Assembly: GCA_029582165.1 (NCBI GenBank) | Contig: CM055892.1 | Coordinates: 12,938,754-13,002,753 of the forward strand | DNA length: 64,000 nt | Origin: Portulaca oleracea | Lineage: Eukaryota > Streptophyta > Magnoliopsida > Caryophyllales > Portulacaceae | Direction: 5' to 3' | Part shown: piece by piece, positions 30,471 through 40,941 of the stretch | Numbering within the stretch: the first letter of the stretch is position 1 | How the letters are laid out: each line of letters starts with the position of its first letter | Program-made: the position numbers and the translations under genes | The notes under the pieces: model-generated | Told to the model about the DNA's origin: nothing | Databases searched by the model: none | The model's input: only the letters and a program-made list of their open reading frames with translations

Positions 30471-33400
30471 TTAATTATTTTTAAAACAAACGCTCTTTAT
30501 TATTTTTAACCCTAACCCCTCCCCACAAACCTCACTAGAAAACAAAACCTAGTCTCCCATATAGCAGAACATTCAAACATCGTACGCCCATCTTTTTCAA
30601 CGTTCGTATTTGGTACGTCCATTCAAGTCAATTAAAATTCTCTGAACTCATCTACACTATCGTTGTACTACTTGCAATTGCAATTACTAAAAGGTAGTCT
30701 ATATGAATTTGGCATAGATATTCGTTGACTATGGTGGGTACTGGTGAAGATGGTGATGTCGGGACTTCAGGGGTGGAAAGTGAGTAATTTTATTGGTAAT
30801 GTAGATGTGTATCAAGTTTGCATGCCGACTGCTTGATAAAATGCCTGAGTGAAATTTATGTGAAAAATTGTATGTCCAATTGCATTTTTTTGTTCTCAAT
30901 GGATCTTTTCTATCAATGTGGTGTTGGTAATTGTTGAGTGTATGTTTAACTGTGCGAAATGTACCATTTGTTGATCATAGCGTAGCTTACTTCAAACTAT
31001 GTATCCATTTTTATTTCTAATGATCGATGTAAAGAATGCACGACAACTGCTCGGTAAAATGCCTGACTGCATATACGATCAAAAATTGCATGTTGAATTG
31101 CATCTTTTCTTCATCTTAATATATCTTTTCTATCAAAATAGCATTGATAATTGTTTACAATATAATTTCCACAACATAATGCTTCTTTTGTTGATCGTTT
31201 ACTTTACGCATGCCGATGCGAACTGATGGATAAAATTTCTCAATGAATGTATGATTAAAAATTCCATAGTCAATTGCATCTTTTCGTGATATCATTGTAT
31301 CTTTCTTATCAATTCATTGCTAGCAAGTGTGTACTGCATATTTTCATCGGCAAATTGCGTCTTTTGTTGACCATAATGTGACTTAATTGAAAATTTGTGT
31401 ATCTTTTCCATACCATATGTGTGCACTGCAACCTTTTCATGCTATGTTTACTACATACTTTGTTTGTGGTCACAGATCGTTCAATATATGGACACTAGTT
31501 ACTGACAAAAAATGCATGTTTAATTGTATCGTTTATTGATCATATCGTATATTGCATATCAATACAGTGTGATAATTGTTTACTGTATTCTTTCCCCGAC
31601 ATAGTGTATCTTTTGTTGATCATAATGCATCTTACTTGAAATTTCGAGTCCATTATTATTACTGCATTTTTTAGTTGTCAAAGTATATGCTTTATTGTTC
31701 ATATTGTAGCCTAGTAACTTACACAATGTGTTACAACATACGAAAGCGGGAAGATCAACCTATGAGAGAATTAACACAAACAAAATGGTTGTCTAGGATG
31801 TGATCAAGCCTTCTGTACAAGTTCATCTCTCAAATTTCCAATGAGCAAAAGAGAGATATACATGCATGCGGGTTTGAGTCGTTACTCCTTTTGAGGGTGG
31901 ATGAGATACCAGGAAATCTAGCTCTACATCTTCTTCAAAATTTCGACTGCAATAAATCATCGATTATCATGTAAGGGACGGAAGAGTGCCACCTTACAGA
32001 AGAAAATGTGTATTGACAATGAACTTTCCAAGAGGGACAATGAGATTCATAGAGTCAAGAAAAAAACGAAGCAAACAACGAGATCTTGGTCAAGTTGCGG
32101 CAACAGTGGCCTGACCTAGGTGGTAAGGTGCCCCTCGTTAATCAACTTGTTGTCAGGGTGAAAGAACAAAAGGAAGGGGGAGAGGGGACGAGTTCATCAG
32201 GAACTTCGTAGTTCTTCTAGTATCTACCTTATAAAGGGTCGACAAAACAATAAGATAAATCATTTGGTGTTGATCAACCTTGGTGATGTAAGGAGTGTAA
32301 AGAAGTTTAATTGGTGCAAAAATTCACATTATCTACTCTAGTGAATTGCACCAAAATGTGGCAATCCAAAGGGGGGCAATACAGAGGTCACATCTTATTC
32401 CTAATGGTAAGTTATTTTTTCTTATATTTGTTTCTACTCGTATATCATTATGGTTTGATCGCTAACATAGACTTGGGGTTAGCTTTGTTATGTTGACAGG
32501 ATTCATTTAAGAGTAAGGGATATAGAGCGAACCTTTCTCGTCGTTGAGAGTTGGACCACACAAGATTTGGGGGACAGGTCCAAGGTGGAGACTGAGAAAG
32601 GATTCATAAAGTTAAGGGTAAAGTGGAGGACAAAATCAATCCCAATTATTGTCGACAAATTGTAGATAATGATCCAGACGATGCGATTCAGAAAAATAAG
32701 GTACTGTTCAGGATAGAATCTATTTTGAATCCCTATTATATTTGTATGTCTTTCTATTGCTTTCTTCTTAGCCCTTTAGGTCATAGACACCTTGTGTTTG
32801 TCCTCTAGTATATTACTAATTTATAAAGTATTTTGTCTCAAATATAAAGTAACTTTTCAAGCACAGGTTGTTAACACATATTTTCATATCAAGTTAATAC
32901 CATTAGGGATTGGTCTTTTTATAATTCACAAGATATATTTTGCAAGTACCTTTCTTGACATATGATGTGCATATTACCAACGTAGTTATTGTGTTTTCTA
33001 GTGCATCTCTTTCAATACGTAACTTTTTTAAAGATGCAATATAATCCTTGCCTACTATGTCTTTATTAGGGACACCCACAGTATTGAACGCATGTTTTAT
33101 ATGCTAACTTTACTGCATTTGAATGTATTGTTTCAACAAAATAATTTTTTTTATTTCAATAATGCAATTCATCTTTTCCGGATTTGAATGTATCTTTCAC
33201 ATATTTTAACGCATTCTTACTATATTTCATTTTTATTGTGCTTTCCAGTGCATCCTACTTGGTCATGTGGACCTTTTTCTTACACATATTCTTTATGCAT
33301 GACTTGCAGGCATGTGCCCATAGATACATCGAAGTTATCAAAAGCTTCTCATGGTGTGTCGTGGAACTGGTTGATTGTTGTCGTACTTTTGGGAGTACGG

Positions 33401-33480
33401 TTGCCGTATCTACAGCGAATTGTGTTCCAGGCAGTCAGAACTAACTCAAGTGTTTCAAGTTAGGTTAATACCAGGGTGAT
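30471..33480 (+). pseudogene. Decayed transposon-type gene with intron remnants
   Basis: Several exon-like pieces can be read on the plus strand: 30,731-30,779 (MVGTGEDGDVGTSGVE, then a GTGAGT donor), about 31,810-31,970 (ISNEQKRDIHACGFESLLLL, then NLALHLLQNFDCNKSS), 32,070-32,210 (NNEILVKLRQQWPDLGG) and about 32,330-32,405 (CTKMWQSKGGQYRGHILFLM before GTAAGT). This series resembles the N-terminal part of Ulp1-protease-associated genes carried by plant transposons, but the family call rests on general resemblance. Stops occur between the motifs. No protease catalytic triad was found. Confidence 0.4.
30820..31640 (+). repeat. Diverged tandem repeat of about 190 bp
   Basis: Phrases such as GGTAAAATGCCTGACTGCAT, GATCAAAAATTGCATG and CTTTTGTTGATCATA recur several times with spacings of roughly 170-215 bp. 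The stretch corresponds to the first intron of the decayed gene. The copies are too diverged to give a precise unit. Confidence 0.5.
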
Positions 33481-34369
33481 TGTGGTGGTGATCAAGGGAA
33501 ACTAATGAACTACAAAAACAGTAAAAAAACCTCAGGTTGCGACATAAATATTCAACAAATAATCAATATGAATAACCTAATCTACCAATTCTAAACAAGC
33601 AATTAAGAGTGATCGGTTGCACCATTAAAGCTCGCCAAAGCCCTCTCTCGAGGGTCAAGAGCTAGTCTAACTATTTCAACTGCTTATTCTCATGGAGTTA
33701 GTCTAATTAAACTATAAGAATAACAACCCTAGACCTAGTTAGAATTCGATTATTCTCATATCAAAAACTCTAACTATTTTCTCTATCCATGCTAGCAAAT
33801 TGACTTCACCTCTCAGCATAAATTAATTGCCTAAAAATACATATGAACACTCTCTCGAGCATTTCATCGAATACATGGTTGGCATGAGAAAATTGTTGGA
33901 AGTGCCCCGACAATGTTCAAATACAACCGAGTACTCAAGCCAATGTGGCACAGTGGTTGATGTCTTTGCTAGAAGATCTCTTAACCGATGATTGAATAGT
34001 TCAATCACAACCGTGATAGTTGGTCCCACTGGGTCACACAAACCAGTACCCTAAGGCAAGAGTATATGAGAAAGAGAGCCGGGTCAATAAAAGATTGAAC
34101 CGGGGAGGCCGAAAAACCCCTAAGGGGTGAAGGAGGAGCACCACGGAGGGTGGCTAAGGCCACCACGGTCCGTGGTGCCCTGCCACGACCAGTGGTGCTC
34201 CCTTGGGTTGCTGTTTTGGTTCTAAACCTCACCACGGTCCGTGGTGATGCCCAGGCGCCCATCCCACATCGGAAATGAAATGTTCATTTCCCTTCTCTCT
34301 CCTATACAAAGGGGTCCCCATGGATGGAAAAATTTATCTTTCCATCATGTACCCGGGAACATATTCCAT
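33481..34369. other. Unassigned repeat-like stretch with palindromes
   Basis: No gene was recognised. Two identical copies of the palindrome CACCACGGTCCGTGGTG occur at 34,161-34,177 and 34,230-34,246, with a degenerate third copy between them. The nearby CCCACATCGG word is frequent in plant LTRs, so this may be part of an LTR. Confidence 0.35.
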
Positions 34370-35350
34370 GGTATCCCATGCGGTGTATGATGAGCCGAAT
34401 AAGGTGTCTTAATTTTTAGGGGATTAAAATGCATTTTATTATGATGTTCAAGTGAATCAAAATAATAAAAATCGAAAGAGTCGCCAATTAATTTTATGAG
34501 AACTAATAAACTCAAATTTAAACTCCATAAACCATGAACCATGTGATTCGGACCCGGGGGTAAGGTTACAAATTCGAAAATAAAAACTCTCGAATCCGCC
34601 CGTTCGAAGAACGGACTCTACTAAATCGATTAATTTAAATAATAGAGTAGAAGAGGAGAATTAATTAATTTAATTAATGTTATTTAGATGCATGCGAATG
34701 AAGTAATTAAAATGCAAGAATAAAATAAAATAAATAAATGCGGGTAATAAAATGAAATAGAAGAACATAAGCACAAATATAACAAGTTAACATTAAGTCA
34801 ATTTGATTAAAGCATCAATATTTATTTAAGTCAAATTTTACATCATAACAAAGTAAGGATAAAATAAGAAAAAGCAATACTAACCTCAAGTTAATGCCAA
34901 GATTATGAATGCAAGATGATGAGAAGAAGAAGAAGAAGAAGAAGAAGAAGAAGAAGAAGAAGAAGCAGGAGGAGGAGGAGGAGGAGGAGGAGGAGGTAAA
35001 ATCACCTAGTGTCAATACTCCTAGGATGATTTTGAGGTGTGGAAAAAGAATGGAAATGAGGGTGTATTTATAATGGTGGAGGTGAGTTTATTTATGATGG
35101 TGATTAGAGAATATTGAGAGGATAAAATCAAATAAAGGATGATTTTATTTGATTTGGTAAATGGAGGAAGAATGAAATAAGATAAAGTGGAATTTGATTG
35201 GGTTTGATTTGGAGATTTCAACATGTGAAGAATGTGTGCATTTAAAAAATCTTGGCATTTAATCCTAAATTGAAAATAAAGATGAAAAATGATCAAAATA
35301 AATTACATAATTACAAAACTAAATTTAATGACAAAATTCAGCATCTACAC
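34370..35350 (-). mobile_element. LTR remnant related to L5
   Basis: The segment 34,480-34,620 (GAGTCGCCAATTAATTTTATG, GGTAAGGTTACAAATTCG, AACGGACTCTACTAAA) is the reverse complement of a block in L5 (about 26,840-26,995), with divergence. A related copy lies at 56,200-56,370. The rest is AT-rich and unclassified. Ends were not found. Confidence 0.4.
34918..34997 (-). repeat. (AAG)n-(AGG)n compound microsatellite
   Basis: About sixteen GAA units change into about eight GGA units. The resulting Phe/Ser-rich frames on the minus strand are artefacts of the repeat. Confidence 0.9.
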
Positions 35351-35486
35351 ATCCCAAGGTGGTCATTTATAAGGCTAGTCTCTATATTTGAGATTTAAGT
35401 GATACCGGGAAAAGCTTTCTTTTGAGAGTTCCCGGTTTTAGGAGTCTCGGGGTGATTCCCGGGAAACCGCCCTAAAGGGGGAAGGA

Positions 35487-35840
35487 TGTACCGTATTAGA
35501 TATGGTCCAACATACTCTTTTGACCCCAGTTTGACCGCGGTTGAAAAGGTACTGCGTAGACCTTTTGTGGAGGATTCCTCTTTTGGAATCTTACGCGGTT
35601 TTCTTTGGAGTCGGCGCATTCAAGAGTACAAGGCCGACCGAGGCGTTTCTATTTGAGAGACCTGAGGTAATAACTAAACTCTTGCTATTTCGATTCAGTT
35701 GTTTATTGTTTTGGGTTAGTTTAGATTAGGTGGGAATCCTAATAGTTAGGATTCCTATTCCGCCCCTAATCGGGGTGGTCCCAATTAGATCGGGCCCACC
35801 TCTTCTTGTGGCCCAGATAGGTATAAACCACTATAACCCA
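35487..35840 (+). mobile_element. LTR of copia element C1
   Basis: It starts TGTACCGTATTAG directly after the purine tract CCTAAAGGGGGAAGGA and ends ACTATAACCCA, followed by the primer-binding site TGGTATCAAAGCC at 35,845. Having a polypurine tract on the left and a primer site on the right means that this LTR is shared by two units, or that recombination joined them. Confidence 0.55.
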
Positions 35841-35844
35841 TCGG

Positions 35845-38129
35845 TGGTATCAAAGCCACAATAGCATGTTTATGTTTTTCTTATCTCTCTTATATGTTTC
35901 AATTGTTAAATCATGCTTAGATAGCCTTGCTAGATTGCTTGTTTAGATATCGGTGGTAACCAAAGGCACAATAGCATGCTTATGTTTTGCTTATCTCTCT
36001 TATATGTTTCAATTGTTAAATCATGTTTAGATAGCCTCTTAAGTAGTTGTTGCGTGTGATGTCGTACTCACGATGGCTCTCGTCATCATATCGGATTCCT
36101 TTTGAGCATCTTGAGTAGTTGTTGCGTTTGATGCCGTACTCACGATGGCTCTCGTGATCATATTGGATTCTTTTGAGCATCTTGAGTAGTTGTTGCGTTT
36201 GACGCCGTACTCACGATGGCTCTCGTGATCATATTGGATTCCTTTTGAGCATCTTGAGTAATTGTTTCGTTTGACGTCGTACTCACGATGGCTCTTGTGA
36301 TCATATTAGATTCCTTTTGAGCATCTCGAGTAGTTGTTGCATTTAACGCCATACTCACGATGACTCTCGTGATAGTTTTGGATTTTTCTTGAGCATCTCG
36401 AGTAATTGTTGCGTTTGACGTCGTACTCGTGATGGCTCTCGAGATAGCATTGGTTTTCATGAGGTTGGGCATAGTTTGAATGTGCGTGACATGTTATGTC
36501 ACACTCATAACTAGTGCCACTTCATGATTAATTCTTCAAACATCAAACATAAAAGAATTTGCGATTTGGGTTTAAAATGTTTAGACTTGAAATCTCGCTT
36601 TCTATAACATCCCGGTTAAATTAGATTTAACATGTGGTGTGGAACTAGGTGATTCCATTCGAGTACTTCATTATGGGAAGAATTGATTTTGGAAATCAAA
36701 TATCAATCGATCAGTTGGGCATAAACAGGTTGTTTTGTAGAGTTGGTGGCTGGGTGATTCCAGTCGAACCTCTACAAAAATGATCCTTAGCATGGATTAG
36801 GAATCTGCTGAGTAAGTTTGCTCGATTTCGGAAATTGAGCAAAAATGAGTATGTGTCTATCCTTGAGATTTGGAATTTCAAGAAGGGAAGGTGTTTCCTA
36901 TCTCGCCTAAAATTGTTTTAGGCTAGAGATCTTAACTTAATAAAATTGAATTTTGTTGAAAAGGCATACATAATTTCTCGCTTATGTTTGGGATTTGTTG
37001 GATGCTAAATTTTGTTGGCTTTATCCCTTGATTTTGGTTGATATATTGCAAGTTGGATGGTTTCTATAATTGTTATTGAAGTTGATTTTGACATATGTTG
37101 ATGTGTCGTGTTGCAATGTTGCCAAAACTATTTGCTTGATCGCATGCACTCTTAATTAGTATGGCCTAAGCTAGTCTGGTTTTACCGGCCTGCGTGACGG
37201 GTTGGGTGAAATACGGCTTGCGTGCCGTCGATTTTGAATATATTTCCAATTTAATTTGATTAAAGTTGTAATTTATGTTTGAAATCAATGTAATCTCATT
37301 TGATGAGACCCGCTTGTAAATCTTGTTATGTGGAGACATGAAGTTGAGTGGGAGCCCAAAGCAACTTGGATGTTGGTTCGAGTGGGAGCTAGTATATGTA
37401 TGTTGAGATGTTTCAAGAAGAAGTTCTTGAGAGCATTCGAGAAGATGTTCTTGAAGTACTGATAAAGAGAATCCTTGAATCGTTCAAGTTGGAATTCTAG
37501 AAGTTTCGAGAAAGAGTTCTTGAAGACTTGAAGACTAGCTTATCATAATTAAATTTGTTTAATTAAGTTTAGGAGGTCATACTGAGGGTTTTATGTTTAT
37601 GCTTTAAATGGTTCTTAACATGTTTTAATCATTTATTATATTTTTCATGCTTGATTAACAAGTTTCACCAAGAATTGCATGCTTAGGATAATAAATTTAT
37701 TCTCTCTAAAATTTGGACATATGATTGCTCACCCTGACAACCACCACTTGGATCATGGGTGGTCATTGCCAAAGCAAGTCATCCATGGATCGATAACAAG
37801 TTGGGTGGAAGTCAGGTATGTCCATAATGGCGGGCTAGAAGGTCTAGAGTTATGAGCAACAGAGAGAGGTGATGTACGAGATACAAACACTCTCGCCAAG
37901 AATCGTTTAGAACGATTGATCATGAGATGATCTACCTTAGGCAATCTAACACGAGGTTTGTTTGGGCCAAAGCTCACTCGATGTCGATTTGTGCCTGTTG
38001 GGTCTTGGTTACATTAAAATACTAATTGAGAGTTAAGTGTATTTTAATTTTGAAATTAAATTTGATTTAATTTCTAGACTTTATTAATGTTTAAATCCTA
38101 ATTGAATCGTGTTGGCTTGTAGATTCATA
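35845..38129 (+). mobile_element. Long leader of C1
   Basis: About 2.3 kb separates the primer-binding site from the gag start. A segment of about 100 bp around CACAATAGCATG...TTATCTCTCTTATATGTTTC is duplicated in tandem (35,858-35,925 and 35,966-36,030). A second, primer-site-like GGTGGTAACCAAAGG occurs at about 35,950. The 72-bp repeats follow. From 36,600 to 38,100 I see no coding feature. Confidence 0.45.
36035..36470 (+). repeat. 72-bp tandem repeat, about six copies
   Basis: Units begin CTTGAGTAGTTGTTGCGTTTG at about 36,110, 36,181, 36,253, 36,325 and 36,397, with a more diverged first copy at about 36,031. Each carries TCACGATGGCTCTCGTGA, a 6-bp stem with a 6-nt loop. An open frame on the minus strand follows the repeat (24 residues per unit) and is a consequence of it. 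Confidence 0.8.
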
Positions 38130-38810
38130 ATGTCTGTTGTTGATCTCCCTTCCATCGTTACCTCCTTGAGAAGGAGAAGCTCACTGGATCCAATTACCTG
38201 AATTGGGTCAAGTATCTGAGAAATGTTCTCAAGGCTGAGCAGAAAGAGTATGTGCTGGACATACCTAAGGGTGACCTCCTTGCCGATAGTGCCTCGGAAG
38301 TTGAGAAAGCCAATTGGAAACATCATTGTAATGACGATACCTATGTGGCTAAGTTGATCTTGGGTAGTATGTCTCAGCTACTCCAAAAGTATTTTGTGGG
38401 CATGCCGTCTTTCGAGATTGTCTCGCTCTGTAAATCTCTGTACATGAAACATATCATACAGGAAAGATGTGAGACTATTAGTAAGATCTTCAACTCGAAA
38501 CTGGAGATCGGCGAACCTGTTGGGCCACATGTGTTGAAGATGATTATTCACTTCAACAACTTGAGCTAGATGGGGTTTCCTTTTGACCATACCTGGGCTG
38601 TTGACATCATCCTGAGCTCGTTGCACGATTGATTCCAGTCTTTCACGATGGATTACATCAGGCAAGGGCATGAATATAGCTTGTTGAAGCTACAGGAGAT
38701 GCTCATAGTGGTAGAGAAAGATATGATTGCTTCTAACGAGGCTTTCAAGACCGTTTTAAAGGTCAAGAAGGGAAAGTGCTACAGGAGTCTGCTAAGTCAA
38801 GAAGGGCCTT
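38130..38810 (+). pseudogene. Ty1/copia gag remnant (C1)
   Basis: ATG 38,130 gives MSVVDLPSIVTS, then a frameshift near 38,165. The frame continues with KEKLTGSNYLNWVKYLRNVL and the open stretch 38,252-38,569 (contains CKSLYMKHIIQERCETISK). This is the typical copia gag (UBN2-type) start followed by the RNA-binding/capsid part. Further stops follow at about 38,567 and 38,630. No zinc knuckle, protease or pol is recognisable downstream, so C1 is 3'-truncated. Confidence 0.6.
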
Positions 38811-39099
38811 GAAGATTATGAAGGCTAGCATATGGTTGTTGCACAAGTCTAAGATCTCTAGGAGAAGGCTTGCCCAGAGTCCCTGACATGCTTGGAGCTT
38901 GAGAAATGAAATTTCTTGAATCATGTACATATATGATTGAATATATCCTAAATGTCTCTTCCTTTTGGTATTGGATACCAACTTAAGTCTCACATTTGTT
39001 GAAATGTGCATGATGGAAGCTGAAAAGTGGATGAGATAACAAGGATAGGAGTTGATCTCAATATAAGATACAAGCAAGTAGTTGCTAGTTTATGCTTTA

Positions 39100-39870
39100 C
39101 GATTTTGCTTTATCTTTTCTTTCCAAACGAGTACTTGAACTCAATAGTTGTTGGTTCATGTAATTAATCAGAAATTAGAATTCTGTCTTGAGTTTTGGAA
39201 TGAATGCTTATTCCTTTTGAAATTGTAAAGGTGATGCTTTAATTTCTAAGGAATGAATCTATTATGATACTAGCATTTGTTGAATGATTAGTATATTTTG
39301 GATTAAGATAAATATATTCATCACATTAAATGCAAAATAAGTTGATTGTATGACTCAAACCATCGCTTTTTGGTTTTCCTCTTAAGCCATTTTAATCAGA
39401 ACATGCATCCATATGCTGCTTCGAGCATGCATTTTGGATTGGTTGGACTTTGAAATACTAGTGTTTACTTCACTGATTTTCTGGTGTGCACAGCCGTGCG
39501 GATGGCCGCGTGCGCATTCTTTGAAATGTTTTCGCACTCTCTATTTTGCTTATGCAGACTAGTGCACACCCATGCTGGTCGGTGTACGTAACTGGAAAAA
39601 ATATACCTGCACAATAAAATAATCAACATACACCCAACTCTTGCTTTTCTTTTGCATTTCCACTCAAAATTTTCATGCAACACTAGCATACACACACTCA
39701 TTTTTTTTTCCATTTTCATTTTTTGATTTTTTTCCTTTTTCTTTCTCAACGAAAACAAAACAAATCAAAATAACTAAGGGAAAATCAAATAACAACTTAA
39801 GCTAGAAAAATATGAAAACTTGGTTGCCTCCCAAGAAGTGCTAATTTAAGGTCTTAGCTTGACCTTAGGA
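39100..39870 (-). mobile_element. Possible Athila-type 3' end
   Basis: The minus strand of 39,826-39,870 reads AGCACTTCTTGGGAGGCAAC preceded by GGTCAAGCTAAG. I know this as the conserved end of Athila-type pol regions. The stretch 39,470-39,612 (TGTGCACAGCCGTGCGG, GTGCACACCCATGCTGG) would then be part of its LTR. No boundary was found. Confidence 0.35.
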
Positions 39871-40519
39871 AACTCGGATGCTATTAAGGTTTGCAAGAAC
39901 TGATCATATAACGAAGAATGCATCTCATAGTGCGACAAATTAAGAGAATACTGGCAAAAATATAGAAAAAATGTGAGTATTCTCCTAAGCCTAGCCAATG
40001 TCGTAGAAAAATTGAAAGAACGATCAAACGAGGTATAACACACAAATTTTCTAGATATATTCCCAAGGTATGGACAAGAAGGGTCAAATGATTTTAACTT
40101 CCAACCCCATTTAATAAATTAGTTAGATTTAGGTCATGTTGTTTAGAGTTGTAGAATCAAGTTACTATTAAAATTTTGACTTTAATTTGAATATTTTTTA
40201 AGTAATCGGGTAAGATAAGTTAAGATTAGGCAAAGATAAACCTAACTTACCACTATAAAAAAAATATACCCAAGGTGGAAGGATTCTAAACCCGTTTAAT
40301 TTGATAAGTGCACAAACTCGATTCAAATTTTCTTATACTCACCTAAGGATGTTTCTAAAAAAATGTTACATACTTACCTAGGTTAATTGACATGGATACA
40401 TCATACATGGAATTCAAAGGTAAATATAGTAACTATGCCAAACTTATAGGTCACGAGTTTACTATTTTTTAGTCATACAGATACTTTACCAATATTGACA
40501 TTTACTTAACCAAACTGTT
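39871..40519. other. Intergenic stretch, nothing recognised
   Basis: AT-rich, with no supported open frame or repeat boundary. It is the far upstream flank of the GT14 gene. Confidence 0.5.
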
Positions 40520-40941
40520 GATTGACTGGTTAATTGTCAATTTTGTCATGCTCAAATGTCAATTTGTCATCCTGCTAAATTTTACTTTCAGGAACTGCCC
40601 GTCAACAACAACAATAATCACAGTTTCGTTTCGTCTCTCATTTTCTCTCTCTTCCCACCCCTTCTTTCAAGTTTCTTTCACCCCTCAACTACACTCCATC
40701 GACCTTCAGATAATAAACAAAGTCATGGATTTCTGACAAGACTCCATTGCCGTATTCATTGTATTCCATCTCCTTGTCTCTCTCCAAACATTGTTCTTAG
40801 TTTTTCAACAATTTCCACCCAGATTCACATACCCAACAAAATCGAACAACCCCCGGCTTCTTCTAGATTATTATTTCTACTAATATCACCTTCATCTCAG
40901 CTTATCTGACCCAGATTTTGGGACAGTTGCTGGTGGATGAG
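40520..40941 (+). promoter_or_regulatory. Proximal promoter and 5' UTR of the GT14 gene
   Basis: The stretch turns from AT-rich to a CT- and CA-rich leader (CTCATTTTCTCTCTCTTCCC near 40,637) typical of plant 5' UTRs. No clear TATA box or upstream intron could be fixed. An in-frame TTG at 40,918 lengthens the open frame but is not a plausible plant start. Confidence 0.45.

Noticed and set aside
36035..36470. CRISPR-like array
   Set aside because: The 72-bp units are contiguous without unique spacers, and the window is plant DNA. It is a tandem repeat in a retrotransposon leader.
40918..40941. Earlier start of the GT14 protein
   Set aside because: The first codon is TTG. The family N-terminus is MKRLRN-like and matches the ATG at 40,942.
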